64,000 bases of DNA from Salminus brasiliensis (taxonomy: Eukaryota > Chordata > Actinopteri > Characiformes > Bryconidae). Below, piece after piece: positions 34,766 to 48,600 of this stretch. Below the pieces are notes generated by a model. It saw only the letters and a list, made by a program, of their open reading frames with translations. It had not been told where the DNA came from and ran no database searches. Location: contig NC_132893.1 of NCBI RefSeq assembly GCF_030463535.1, positions 26,968,782 to 27,032,781 on the forward strand, in the 5' to 3' direction. Each line of letters begins with the position of its first letter. The first letter of the stretch is position 1. The translations under genes were made by a program, and so were the position numbers.

Positions 34766-36539
34766 TGTGAGTGAGTGAGTGTGTTCTAGTAAGTGCGCGT
34801 GCTCCGTCTTCGCCTGCAGATAGCTAAAATTCCCTTTTATGGCATTGAAGGGCTTTTCAAACAGGAAATGACATCACGCCAAGCTGTGGCAGAGCAGAAG
34901 CTGCATCTACTGTGCAGCATTCCTCACCGCATGAGTCGCCGCATGTCGGGAACAAAATCCTGACGCTCTAGTCATCTCATCCCAAACGAAAATAGCAAGG
35001 AAACTTTAAAAGGCCATGTGTTTGTGTTAAGATGTTATTACATCTATGACAGGAGGGAGTGAAAGCACCAGAAATAAAATAATTACACTCTTGTTTGTTG
35101 GCTGTGAACTAGGTAGAAGTTATATTAGCTGATTCAGTTATATTGGCTGTCGGGTGGGGGGCTTGTTGTCATGCTGGCAAGGATCATTTGAAGTATTAAA
35201 GCCCATCTTGGTTAATAACCAACAAAAGTAACATATCTTCAGCATAACTAAGTTTTTAAAATTAAGATACATTTCCAATGTTGAATTAAAAAGCAGGAGA
35301 AGCTTTTTTTTTCTTAATCATATTAGGAACCGTTTGGGCGTTTTAGACCGCATGATGGCAGACAGTGGTGTATCCTTGGCAACATAAACAACCCAGTGGC
35401 AACAAATAGTTTTTTGGGGAAAAGTCAGACTGAATCTGTGTGGGAGGTGTTATTCTGGAGGTAAAAGTACTGGAGGCAAAACAAGGAGTGACGTTAAAGT
35501 GATGGTGAATTATTACATTTTGATCATTTGCAAATTGTTAATAGACTGGTGTAGTTTGGTGACTGATGGTGACTGATGTTAGCAATTATGGGCTAATTTA
35601 GACTTGCTAATAAAATGAGCAATAAGGACTTATATAGGATAAGGACAGTAAGGATAATTTACATGCATGCTCTGCATTTTATCCTCAGATATTAAGTGAC
35701 CGTAGTTTGAGAGAGAGAGAGTTAATAAGGAACATCTCTATCAGCAAATAACTTTCACTTTCAAGCAAAGCCCATTTTCACTTGTGTAATGTTGGCACAA
35801 ACAGTAATAAGAAAGGAAACTACAGTGATTTTTCCACTGTTAGGTAGTCATACACAAGTAAAGAGACTCGTGAAAATATCAGGCCTATTTATGATTCTTA
35901 GAAAGGATCACATCAGCTTCAACATCTTTCAACATGCACCTGCCCAGCTCAAATTCAGAGGATGCACAAAGGTGCAAGAATCTGTTTGACAATAAATAGT
36001 ACAGTCGTTTGCAGTTGTCTTTTTACAGATAATTGATATCGGTCTTCAGCTTGTTCTTGACATGTGCTCGACATAGGCGTAACGCCTATGACTGCTAGCC
36101 TTTTTTGTTTGTAGTTACTTTGCTGAGAAGGAAGAGCAGGTCTGAGCTGGTGTCTGAGTGCTGTCTGCTGTCTGTTATAACTCAGACCTGGTGAAATCCA
36201 TGCTATCAGTTTCACCCTCCTGTTAATGATGACTCTTTTAAACTGCCAGGGCTCAATAACAGATTTTCAGCTACTACTTTTAGTTTGTGTTTTCAGTTTG
36301 AACCTCTTTGTTTGAGTCTTGTTTCATGGTCTTGTCCACATCCGATGCATAAGCAACATGCGTTTCTATGTATTTCCACTTTGAACCAACTTTTGACCTG
36401 TTTTAATAGACTTTCATGTGTGATAGAAGTTAAAAACAATAATTTGAGGAGATTGAAGGTATTTCATAAAAAGCTTACAAATAAAGATGACTGATATGAG
36501 AGGAGTGATGTGTTAAACCTGCCCTTTTTGCCCTTACAG

Positions 36540-36610
36540 ATACATTACAAGACCCCAGACAGCCACATCCCTCTGGGTGGCCTTCTCCCATCTGTAGAAG
36601 ATTCCATCAG
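36540..36610 (+). other. Exon-like 71-nt segment in talin intron 1
   Basis: A strong acceptor 'tgcccttacag|at' and a good donor 'atcag|gtactg' bound 71 nt that contain no ATG and are GC-richer than the flanks. Frame 1 stays open through the segment (reads IHYKTPDSHIPLGGLL...). The length is not a multiple of three, and the ATG exon at 42702 carries stops before its start codon, so it could only be an extra 5' UTR exon of tln1. It could equally belong to an unrecognised transcript or be a decoy. Confidence 0.35.
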
Positions 36611-39600
36611 GTACTGTTACCATTTCAAATTCGGATGTGCTGTTTTTAATAAACGTCAGTAGTCCATGTGACCAGAGGACTAAATTGAATGAAATCTAAT
36701 GTAATTTAATTTCATTTGTACCCATGATTTGATTAATTTATTCCACCATATGGTTTGATCAATGGTTTTCACATTTATGCTCATATCAGCTTAAACATTA
36801 CAGAGACTTAAAGTTTCAAATGCCAGATATGGATGTTGAGTTAATGAAAGAATGATGAGTTAATGAAAGGTTCAATGAAAGAAATGACACTTGACTTAAA
36901 TATAACCTGGGCCAAGTTTCTCAAAATAATGTATTACTTTATTACTCTGGTCTTGTGTAATGTAATTTACAGTGTAACTGTGTTAACACTTTTTAAATAC
37001 AAACTCCCAATTCACAGATCACTGGAACTGCCACTTTGTTTGCCATATTGTGTCCCAGATCTCATTTCAGGCCAATGAGAACTTGTCTCTCTTCACTGTG
37101 ATCTGTGTTTTTCATCTGAAAGCATAATAGGCACTGTCAGAGGTCCGTTTCTCAAACTCTCTTGCAAACAGCTGTGTCAGGAAAATGTTGCCCAAGGCCG
37201 CCACTTAGCGTAACATCACAATTAGCATGCCTTTCACAGCTTTGTGTGTTTTGGGTTTTTTTGTTTTTTTTTTGTTTTTTTTATTTAAGACGCTGAAGTT
37301 GTATCAAAGCCTCACATTATTAACTTACATTTGAACTTTTCCAACTTGAATGTTTGTATCCATGCAAAGTTTAACTTTCCACTTTGATACACTCCAGTGA
37401 CCGCACTGTGATATATTTATACACATCTCCACTATCTCACTTGATGTTCACCTTACCCTTACGTCACAGCACTACATGCCATTCTGCATGCAACACTACT
37501 CACGTTTTACTGCAGGACCCTGCCTCATAAATACCACAGGCAAAGAAATGCCTTGGGGCCAGATCATGGCTTAGGGTGGGGGCACAAGCACTTCTCTTCC
37601 TCAGACCTTTAGGTCATTTTCACACTATTTAAAAGAAGTCTACTAAGCCATGCATTTAAATGGTATGCTTTTGAATAGTTAATGTAAAGAGTCCTGTGAG
37701 CATGTTTTCTTACTGTTCCACTGGGGGTTCTCTCTTAAAAGCTGTCACAGTCAAACAGCCACTGTGTTGTGAAGGAAAGTTCAGTCCCTTACCAGCATCT
37801 TGCAGCAGGAAGTGGTCACTACACCATCCTGAAATAACATGTATTGGCATATGCCACTTCAGGAATGGCACCTGCCAGCAGTACCTGTTCATGAATGACA
37901 CTTGCTTCCCACAACACTCGTTAGTGACGCTTTAGAGCGTCAGAAACTGTTGTCTGCCACTTAGGATAAGCACATACCAACACCTACTGTGAGTAAATTA
38001 ATTAGTGGCTCTGCACATCGGTTACAGCAACACATTATAACTTTACCTTTGGCCTAAAAAAAACAAACCAATTCCTCCAAAGATTGCATGTGTGATGTCA
38101 TTTATTAGGTGCCATTGTAATGCCCACTTCTTGCTGCCAGATGCTGATGAAGGACTGAGTTTCTGCTGGATGTTGTAGTTGTGCAACATCTTATTCTTAT
38201 TAAAAATAAATAAATTAAAAAATTTATTTTGATCCATCAGAATTGCATCTTTGGTAGAGAGACTAGTATGCATCTTGTAGTTACATTTATGTTCTTGTCA
38301 GTAAAACTTAACTTGATTGTGTGCAGCGTTTACAGTGCATAATGGTCGCATGTTTGTGTCACACACTTTGAAAAGAGTTTCTCATGTTGCAGTCAGCAAA
38401 TGCAGCACGGCATCGCTATAAACGTAAAACCAGCAGTCCCACCCACACTGTTAGTCCCCTAAATAACGAAAAAGAAAAAAAGGTGACAACCACTTGCTAG
38501 GCTGAGCGGAAACCTACACATGCATGACTCTCGTTTGCCCTTGTTTGTTCCGAACAATTCGACTTTTGTGTATTCCTCATGTGGGGATTTTTAATAGGAA
38601 GGAAAACTGGATTGTGCAGGGATTCGGTCACTGACCCAGGAATTGGATGCTTCCGGCCTAAACAAGGCCAAAGTTATTTTTTTAAATTTATATTATGGCT
38701 TAATCAGACTTTATATGATGGTGTCAGTGTTCTGAGTATAGGCTCCAAGAAGTATCTTTCTCGCATTTTTGCTATGTGCAAGGCATGCAGACTGGTTGTC
38801 AGAGAAACCCCATCAGTGGAATGCGCTTCAGTGTGAAAATGAGAGAACCCATCATTAAAATGTAAACAATGTGTTGGGCAGTCCCCTCTCTTTCATTGAC
38901 CAGGCAGTAACACACTTAATACCATTATACTGCCTGCCCTTGTTGTAAGAACACAGTTAATCACTCTGATGCTTTATAAATCCTAGGCCTCAAATGGCTC
39001 AACAATGGCCCGTTTCAGCACATACACGTTGCTGTTGTCTGTCAGTCTGTTCTGCTCTGAGACATGCATTAATAGAGCCCCTTGTCTTTTCCTTTCCTAC
39101 ACTGCTTATCTCCAGAAACGGATGCCTGGTTGCAATGGCTTCTGTGGCTTTTCACCCCAATAATGACTCTCTTGAAGCAGTCTTGTGCCTTGAAATTAAC
39201 ATGTAACAAGTGGTTAACAAGTATTGCTTATTGTCAGATGTAATGAGCCCTGATACTGAACTTAATTTTACCACACTTTTTAAAATTTTGCTTTGGACAA
39301 ATGTAGTGCTTCTGAAAGCATTTAAAATTTTTGTTCATGTGAGAATATTAAGTTATAAGAGAATTATCTCTTGAAAAGCAATATAAAAGAGAGTAGTTTG
39401 TGCTCTGATATCCACTTGTTCTGGGTGATAAAACACACACCATAGCAAGCACCGCTGTAGAGCAGTAAATCAAACATTCGACCTCTGTCAACCATCTGTA
39501 TCCTCATATCTTTAGACTTTGTTTGAGCTTTTGTTCAGACTGTCCTACTGATGTATTCAGGCCTATTCACACCAAGTATGAGGCAATCTTTTTATTTTTT

Positions 39601-39977
39601 ATTTATTTTTTAATTTTTTTAATTAAAATTTATGTAGTGGAACCTTCACCACATCCGGCACGTTTATTTTACTTAGTTTTTTTGCCTTCTGCGCTCTGTA
39701 AACGGAGCTAGAAACAGCTCTTAAATTTCCATGTTTTCTTTTGCTCTGCTCCCTGTCTGCTTTTGCTCTCTTGAATTTCCCTACTCCACACGCATGGCTA
39801 TTTTCCTCAACCCCCATATTTTTATATTCTGCAACAAACAAAATAAGCTTTTCTGCCGTCGTCTTGATGCTAATTTGTTGGTCTGCAGCCCTGACAACGG
39901 AGCTCTGATTCTTCAGCCTTAAAATTGTGAAATTCTTACTCCGTATTAATAGGCCTTTATGCTCACTGGAACACATT

Positions 39978-40060
39978 TCTATTACAAACATGGTTCTTTG
40001 AGGAACCAAAGTGGTTCTTCTATGGCATCGATCAAGAAGCATTTTTAGCACCTTTAACCA
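39978..40060. mobile_element. Fragment of a small AGAACC-type element
   Basis: 'ggttctttgaggaaccaaag', 'tggttcttctatggcatcg' and 'aagaagcatttttagcacc' resemble a common small fish element. No intact ends are visible. Confidence 0.45.
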
Positions 40061-42701
40061 TAATAGAAAAGTGATTTCATTCAGTATCGTATTGGATGTT
40101 TCATTTCTGAGCTGTGAAATAACTACATGTATTTAAAATCAATCTTGTGAGTTTGCAGCGTAGGAAACTGCTTGTGGTGAGTGTGAAACACCTCTTTATC
40201 CGTGGGCCCTCTTAAACACTTTAGTTGCGAAGGGGTTGTCATGAGTCTGCCATGAAGTCTGCCCTTTCATCTAACCTCCCCTAAATTTAGAGACTGTAGC
40301 GCTGGAATGATGGCAGGAATGCCGCCCTCCCCAGAACCTGTGCCAATATTTGAGAGAGTGGGAGAGGGAGAGCTGGAGAAAGCCGAAGAGGGCGATGGAG
40401 AAAGGGGCGCTCCATGGGAAGGCCACAATAATGCTAACTGTGGGAACCAGGCCACATCTTAACACATGATTTAGCGTGTTGAAAAAAGGGTTATCAAACA
40501 CACCACAAAGCAATAACGGGCTTCTGTTGACTTTTGCCCGAGTCAAGCTGGTATTGTTCACCCCTGATTTGTGATGCTGGATGTTGAGTCGAAGGATGTT
40601 TTAGCTTGTTGGTTAACCGTAGTCTTCAATATCCCAAATGCCATTTAGTGAACATGTTTGGGACTCGTGAGCATATCATAACATGTTGTGTGGTTCTAAA
40701 ATGAATTTATTCACTTTAGTTGTTTTCCCATGATACGTTACAATATGTGGTCTGAGAAACACCCCAAAAAACAAAATGGTGTGCTCATTTCACAAGTGCT
40801 TTAGAGGAACCATTAGACGTTATTACTGTGACTGTGTGGTTTGTCTGTCTCACTTTCAGACTCAAAATGGTTCCTCTGTTTTTAGCCTTTGACTGTGCTG
40901 TTCCTCTTTTCATAGGTGCTGTTAAACGTAGAAGCATGTCAAAGATCACAATCTTCGATCATGCAAAGATGGATTTCATGACAAAAAAAAAAAACTGAAA
41001 ACGTAGAGAAATATTAACTTTGAATGAGAAGAAAACAACGATCTTTTTTTGTGAACTGGACTGCATCTGTTGATACGACGTATGTTTATATAAGGTCTAT
41101 GTTCAATCTAAGGTGCAGCTAATATTATAAATCATGAGATTTTTATATGAAAACAACAGGTTTGATATATTTGCAATACTTCTTAAGCTTGTGCTGGTTG
41201 AGCAGCTCCTCAGTCTTGCTTAACATTGGTATTTTGTAAGTAATCAAGATACTTCAGAACTGCTGTTGTTGCCTCCTTGTCTGCATTCTTTGGGTGTCTT
41301 TAGCCTGTACATTTTAGATTTCTTATAGTACACTGTATGGAGTGTTTTCACAGAGGTGTTCATGAATGTAGACATGAACCGATATCTGATCTTAGAAGTT
41401 AAGCAGAAAGTTGCAGTGTTCACAGGTCTCAGAATATTTATATTTTGGTGAGTTCCGTTTTGATGTTCCTCTCATAGCGCTCTTTCTACTGTGTCATGCC
41501 ATTGGGCTTTGCTAATAGGCTTTGGTTCTTTCAGCTCAGTCAATTTCACAGTTGGGATTTGATTCAGAGATATAATTTCCCTTTGATCCTAAGTGGGCTT
41601 GTATTTATCGGGTCCCTAATTCCTGATTGCGTTCTGAGCAGGCTGTATATTAACAGACATTGTTATTGTATTCATCTTTCAGTCATGCCACTGTTCTGTG
41701 ACCTTGTACTCTAGTCATGAGAAGGACGAATCTCATGGCCTGCTTTTACACTTCTGCAATTCAAGTTTATGTAGGCATGCATCTTGAACTTCTAGAAGAC
41801 ACAGAGTGCTGTTTCTTTTTATTTTAGGATTGGTCCCACCCACTGGAATTTAAACATGACTTGCCGATTTCTCTTTTGCTTCAACATTATGCTACTAGTT
41901 AATGGAACAAACCGATGGGGAAGCTAATTTGACTTCTGACTTGGTGTAGACACAAAGCGGAAAAGATTGTCGTAATTGGACAGTTTTCTTCTTTTTTTTT
42001 TTTTTTTTAAAGATTAAGCTTTTTATATGCAACTAAACATGATAATGAAATGACTGAATTACTGGAATACTGACAAATTTGATGATTCTGTTATAATAAT
42101 ATTGTGTTTTATATTTAATTCCCAGAAATCATTAGTCCTCTTCTGAAGACCTAGGAAGGATTCATCCCAGGGTGAATCTTGAGATGTTTGGAACACATGC
42201 TTTTGAAATGATTAGAAATGCTCTCATTGCCATTTGTCATTGGTCATTGTGAGAAACTTTAAGGCTAACCATGAGAATACAGGACAACGCATATGAAAGT
42301 ACAGTATCTGAAAAAGACACAGTGTACAATAAGTGTTCTTTAACTTATGTTTCATTTATTATTAATTTTCCTGATCATGATTTTGATCAAATATTTGTAT
42401 ATTGCCCATCCCCCAGTATGCAGTATTATATACAGTCCAATTACAGATTAAATGAAGAATCTGCCAAGTAAAGATATTTCTTAAGAATGTCTTTGGGTGG
42501 GAAGTCCCTCTTCTTTATATGTTCCTTGTTTCAAACAGAAGTGTTTTTTAATGACTCGTACGAAGGGGAAGCAGGTACCACCTAGGTCATTTCAGTATTG
42601 GGGAAATTGCATTCTACGACTGAAAGAATGCTGACCAAATGTAAGAAACTTGTTCATTCAAGCAAACCTTGCATGTGCCCCCCCCCCTTATCTTTATACA
42701 G

Positions 42702-42864
42702 GTGTAGCAGTGACGTAGGCACAAGAGTGCAGTCATGGTGGCGCTGTCACTGAAGATTGGGGTGGGGAGTGTGGTGAAGACGATGCAGTTTGAGCCCTCC
42801 ACTATGGTGTACGACGCTTGTCGCATGATCAGGGAGAGAGTTCCAGAAGCACAGCTCGGCCAGC
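42702..42864 (+). CDS. tln1: tln1 exon 2, residues 1-43 (start codon at 42735)
   Basis: The acceptor 'tctttatacag|gtg' precedes 33 nt of 5' UTR. This UTR has stops in frame with the ATG, which fixes the start. The exon encodes MVALSLKIG, VVKTMQFEPSTMVYDACR of the F0 domain. The donor is 'c|gtgagt'. Confidence 0.96.
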
Positions 42865-45646
42865 GTGAGTCTCTTACTATTCATCTCGTGTGACGTCTCT
42901 GTATAGTTGCACTGCCACTTTCATAATCAGGAAACACATGCTGTGTGCTGTGCAGTGTAATGCGACAACAACTATCTGAACAACACAAATGACTTCAATG
43001 TTGAAAGGTATTGTCACTAATCAACCCTGAGTTCACTGGCTAATCTAGCAAATGTTTATTTGTATGTAGTAAAACTATGAATTCTCTTCCTGTCTGTCAC
43101 ACAGTTTTCTTTTTGAAACCACCTGACCTGTATTTGTAATGCTAAGGCAGCTGCATAAGCCTCATCTGCCTACTTTTAAAGACCTCACACTTTCACCAGA
43201 GCACAGGGTGCGGATTGCATTCTACGTACGCCGATACATTTGTAAACCAGCGGTGGTGGCAAACTTTCAGAAGTGGTGGGCAAGACCTTTTCTCTGACTG
43301 GAACGAGACAACTCGCAACTGACTTGACTACAACTGACTTTCAGCACAACATGCAACCCCTGTGCTAATAAACACATATAGTAACATTTCCAAGTAACAA
43401 GTGCCTGAAAAACATGATCAATGTCCAGACAATGATCATGTTTTTCAGGCACTTGTTACTTGGAAATGTTACTATATGTGTTTATTAGCACAGGGGTTGC
43501 ACGTTGTGCTGAAAGTCAGTTGTCTCTTGACTAATTGAACTAATGACTCTAAAAACTTAAGACTTTTACAACATGTAATATATTTTCACTAACTGAACAA
43601 GTATGTTAGTTCAACACTATGGGAAAACCATTTTATCCAGATTCATAAAAAACACATAACATTCAGATTTTGCTGTTTGACCATAGACCATGTCCAGTCC
43701 CCCAGCTTTATGAACATTAGCCTCTTAGCTAATGTTATAGCTAATGCTAAACTAAGAGAAGCAACATTTGGATACAAACAAGTCTTGAAAAGTGTGTAAA
43801 TGAGACTAAATTGTTTTTTAAATGTGAACCTCGATAAAGTTGATGCAGCAGTTTTCCTTCATAAGACCGTTCCCTGGAAGTCTCACATGTGAACAGAAGT
43901 TGATACATTACCAGGAAACACAGTGACATTCTGAAAATAGCCAGCAATGTGGAACATTTCTGCTATGCTTTTGTTATTATAGTTTTATTTTTATTTGTAC
44001 GTAGCTTGAAAGAAAAGCAGCAAAAAATCTACCCTGCACGTGCACATGGCTGCTTCCGTGCGAAGCGTGGCATTGCTAGCTAAGCAAAACAAATCTGTGA
44101 TGCTTTTGATTTTATAGACTTTTAGTTTTCCATTTCACAAGAGTTCCAGTGATGCATTTTTTTTGTATATGAATCAGAAGTGGAAGAGCTGTTGTTGTTT
44201 GTTTACACTGAGAATATCAAGTCTTTCTATGCGGTGTATGAGCATGTGCATTCAGTTAAAGTACTGTTTATTGACTGCATGCGTGAATGCTGCAAATCCC
44301 AAAAATTACCAGTTCGGCACTGTGAGCAAGCACATTTCATATCTCCTCATTCCAGCGTTTATGAATACAGATCATTCCATTACTTCATAACGGCACACCC
44401 TGGGTCATGTAGTGTTTTATCTGCTTATTTCACTTCATCAGTCAAGTTGTGCAAGCTCTAACTAACAATGCGACTGTGACAGACCAGGCAGAGCAAATTT
44501 CTCCTCCCTTCAGTCCCTGCAGTCAAGCAAGCCTGGATTTGCAGTCATAATTTTTCACAGCTCATTTTGAATGAGTTTTATTTGTGTAATTGTATTCATT
44601 AGAATAAAAAGTATAGCCTGACCTCACGTCGGCACTCTTGTGCATTAAACGTTTGATGAGCCCCTGGTCCAAAGACTTCACTACTGACCTCAGCTTCTCT
44701 TGAGGAACAGACTGTGATTACTCCCTTCTTCCACCAGCCTTCTCAGAAACCCATCCCTTCTAAAGAATGAATGAACAGTCAGAAAGAACCTAAAAATATC
44801 CCCCAAAATAAAGCACAACTCTTTCTAACAAATCTAGCCTGTTGCTCTGCAACAGTTTGCCTCAATCTGGGCGTGGCTGGGTCTCCAGTCTTACATAATA
44901 GCTTCCCTCTGGACATGCTCCTCTCCATACTTGTCCTAACCTGTGAGTAATTTTCCACTTTGAGGGCCTGCTCTTGGCCAACATCAACAGCTAATATGGA
45001 ATGTTCAGCATCTTAAATGCCAGGCCTTGCTCAGTCCTGGCTATGCTTTGCAGCTTTACACTGCCTAAACCCTGAGGGGAAAAGATACTAAGCTGTGATG
45101 CCCTGCAGAAGAAAAAGAGATGACCAAATGGCTTTCTGTGGTTAGAAGAATTGAAGCGTGTTTATAAATCGAAAAGTGCTTTGGGGCTAAATTTAGGTGA
45201 GTGATTGCCACTTCTTGTAATTTCTGGTGGCTACAGTGGTCTGTATTATTCAGCTGACAGACACTGTCAGTAAAAAAACATCAGCGTATTTTACCACCCA
45301 GTTAGCACCGTCTCACTGTTCTGAACATCTGAAATGGAGTTTCCATTTATTCAAGCTTGTGTTAATTAAAACTGTACACTGTTCTAATTACATAATGTCC
45401 ATCATCAATACACTCTCTCAGGCTCACAAACACCAATTCCAAAATGCATTGAAGAAGCTCTGACTGTTCTTTCTCTACTCTAGCCAATGATTATGGCCTG
45501 TTCCTGTCCGATGAGGACCCAAAGAAAGGCATTTGGCTGGAGGCAGGGAAAGCCTTGGACTACTACATGCTGAGAAATGGGGTGAGTGAGTCAGGCAGTC
45601 AGTCAGTCACTCAGTCATTCTGAGGCAGGAATGTCTGCCTGGTAGT

Positions 45647-45681
<35 letters not shown>

Positions 45682-48600
45682 ATGGGGTATAGCTGTCTGA
45701 TGAGTGACCAGTGTTTCAGTTTAAAATGTAAAACTAACCAGTTAAACTCCTTTATCATTTTCATCACTTTTTTTATCACCTCAAAGCTGCAGTGGAAGGT
45801 GAGCTTTTACATAAGTTCATCTGTTTCAAGATTGTAAAACCCAGTTTAGAGATTTAGGGCCCTATCTTGCACTTTGTGCAAGGCGTGTCGCGATGCTCAT
45901 TGCTATCTTACACCACGGCAACAGTCTATTTTCACGCCTTCCGCTTGTGTCATTTAAATTGCAGTGGTGCTTGCAAATATATCCATGCTGATGGGCGTGG
46001 TGGTCTTGAAATGAGGTGTGTGTAGAGGTAAGTTTTTGGCATTCTGACAACGGAAAACACAGGTGCCCCACTGACTGAAAACAACCTAGGCAGACGTCAA
46101 CAGTCAGACGTTCATTGCTATCTTGGCAGTAAATTGTGTGCCTGACCCGCGTACACCCCCGCTTGCACACAGGAATCCCAGCAGTGCACAAAACCATAGC
46201 GTGTGCCAGTTCCATAACTAAGCGATAAACAGTATACAAAATACTAGAGGTGAGGCACTGCACCACTTCAGCAAGCCTTCCCAGACTATGCGTGATGCGC
46301 CGTTAAAATAGTAATCCGTTAAAGTCAGACTGCAGCTGGCTCTTAAAGGGAATGGCAAGTGACACGTTGATTGGTTTATTGCATGTTACGCCCAAAACAC
46401 ACCCATGATTAGTTAAGGGACTTAAGGGGCATGCACGTTTTGAGCTGCTCAAAGCGTACTTTTCCTTTATTATGATAGCAAAGACACACTAACATGCCCT
46501 TAATCAAGCTCATTGGTGTGCGGCTGGCGGCTCGCCTAAGATCGTCTAAAAATAGGGCCCTCGTGTTTTGTGGGAGTAAGAGATCTCCTTTACTTTCAAG
46601 CTAAAACTTGCTATTACCTACTATGTATTTCAAGAATATAGATTTTTACTGTGTTGTTTGTTCTGTGTGGGGTAATGTTTGTCAGCTTCATTCCAGTGAG
46701 ACACACCATTGGAAGTGGTTCATAGATTACAGTGCTGGTTCAATCTAGCATAACCTTAAACTAATCTCCACATGACTTCTCCGCTTAGTGCAACCTCTAG
46801 TTAGTTCCATGACCCAAGAATACAGCTTTGTAGCACTGATCATGGTCTCAGGGAAATGGTATTTATAATGGCAAAGAGGGGACACCAGTTGCTTGATCTT
46901 GCTTTTGTTTCTCGTGCTTGGCAGGACACGCTCGAGTACAAGAAGAAACAGAGGCCGCTCAAGATTCGCATGTTGGATGGGACGGTGAAAACAGTCATGG
47001 TGGATGACTCCAAAATTGTCACTGACTTGCTCATGACCATTTGTGCCAGAATAGGTGAGCTAGGTGGCACTTTATAGTCATTAAAGTTTCAGTGGAATTA
47101 TTTTTTATTTCATATTTGTGATTTAATGTCAGCTTTGAGTGTACTGATTTCTTTACCCTTTCAGGCATCACAAACCATGATGAGTATTCACTAGTGCGAG
47201 ATGTGGGCGAAGAGAAGAAGGAGGAGACCACAGGAACACTGAAGCGAGACAAAACCCTCCTGAGGGATGACAAAAAGATGGAGAAACTCAAGCAGAAGCT
47301 CCACACTGACGATGAGCGTATGTTGCAATTTCACCACACTGTGTTTTCACCATCTCATCTAGCCATTTAAATAAAGTGGAAACTGGAGCTCTCACCTCAG
47401 ATTATACCAAGTCCAAAGGTTGTTTGTAAAACAGCAATCACTACAAATAGCTAATTCCCTTGTTTTTACCACCCCAGACACAATTTGATAATGTATGAAG
47501 GTAACCTTCAGAAGGTTATTAACCCCAGCAATGTGTGTTCATTCTGAATTCCTGTGATTGCTTGTGTGTGTAGTGAACTGGCTAGACCACGGTCGGACGC
47601 TGCGTGAGCAGGGGGTGGAGGAGACCGAGATGTTGCTCCTTAGGAGAAAGTTCTTCTACTCTGACCAGAACGTAGACTCCAGAGATCCAGTGCAGCTTAA
47701 CCTGCTATATGTACAGGTGTGCAACATCAGAAATGTTCAATGGTCTTCTGTTTTAAAAATACGATTTTTTTTATTTTTTACTACTGTTAAGACCTGTAAT
47801 ACATGATATGTGATACATTTTATTTTGTGTGTGTATGTGTGACAGCCTGTCAGTAGTGGTTGACAATAGCGTAGGTTGACCAAATAATGCACTCTGTGAA
47901 GTATATATTGTCTTTGACAAATTATTTTCAGCTGGACCTAGTGACCAGATGCACCTGCTTTATAATACTGATTGATTATAGTACTTGGTGGATTGCATTA
48001 GATTTATTACGAGTCTGAACTTTGGCTACTGTCTCAGATTTTCCTATTGCATTGAGCTTCTCCTCTTACAGGCACAGCCTGTGCACTGAAGAACCTATTG
48101 TTCCAGCCAAAGTAACTTTTACAGTTGTTTTTCTTTCCAGGGAGGTCTCAGCTGGCTGCAAATAAACAGTTTATACACACAGCACAGTTGTTATATACTT
48201 ATATGTATGTTCCTCTACACAGGCTCGGGATGATATTCTGAACGGATCCCATCCTGTGTCCTTTGACAAGGCTTGTGAGTTCGCCGGGTATCAGTGCCAG
48301 ATCCAGTTTGGTGACCACAATGAGTCTAAACACAAACCAGGATTCCTTGAGTAAGCCCTTTTATTTTAATTAGTACATCTTTTAAGATACTGTGTTTTAA
48401 TTTAAATACTCTTAAACACCATCACACCTAAATAGTCTTCTGAATCAACTCTCCATCTCTCCATTTCCTCTCCAGTTTGAAAGAATTCCTGCCTAAAGAG
48501 TACATCAAGAACAAAGGCGAGAAAAAGATCTTCCAGGTTAGAGAATCAAGTTTGGCATGTTGATGCAAGCCTCTGGAGTGAGGTCATTCCAAGGTTGAGT

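Larger units (their letters stand above)
17884..42701 (+). other. tln1: tln1 intron 1 (about 24.8 kb)
   Basis: There is no recognisable gene on either strand in this span. It contains transposon fragments, a SINE, microsatellites, a G-run, a minisatellite-like stretch and one exon-like segment (36540-36610), listed separately. Stretches 21243-24704, 26046-30515, 30570-33080, 33260-36539 and 36611-42660 otherwise show nothing that I can name. Confidence 0.6.

Noticed and set aside
36240..37100. Further coding exons around the 71-nt segment
   Set aside because: No other recognisable protein segment or paired splice sites occur nearby, so I did not extend it into a gene.
39623..40051. 142-codon minus-strand frame
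   Set aside because: It overlaps an AGAACC-type element fragment and a T-rich tract, with no recognised domain or transcript signal.
43331..43522. microRNA precursor
   Set aside because: The 90-bp fully paired stem is much longer and more perfect than animal pre-miRNA hairpins. An inverted-repeat origin is more likely.
45862..46266. 134-codon minus-strand frame
   Set aside because: It lies wholly inside the MITE at 45857-46560 and shows no transposase motif.
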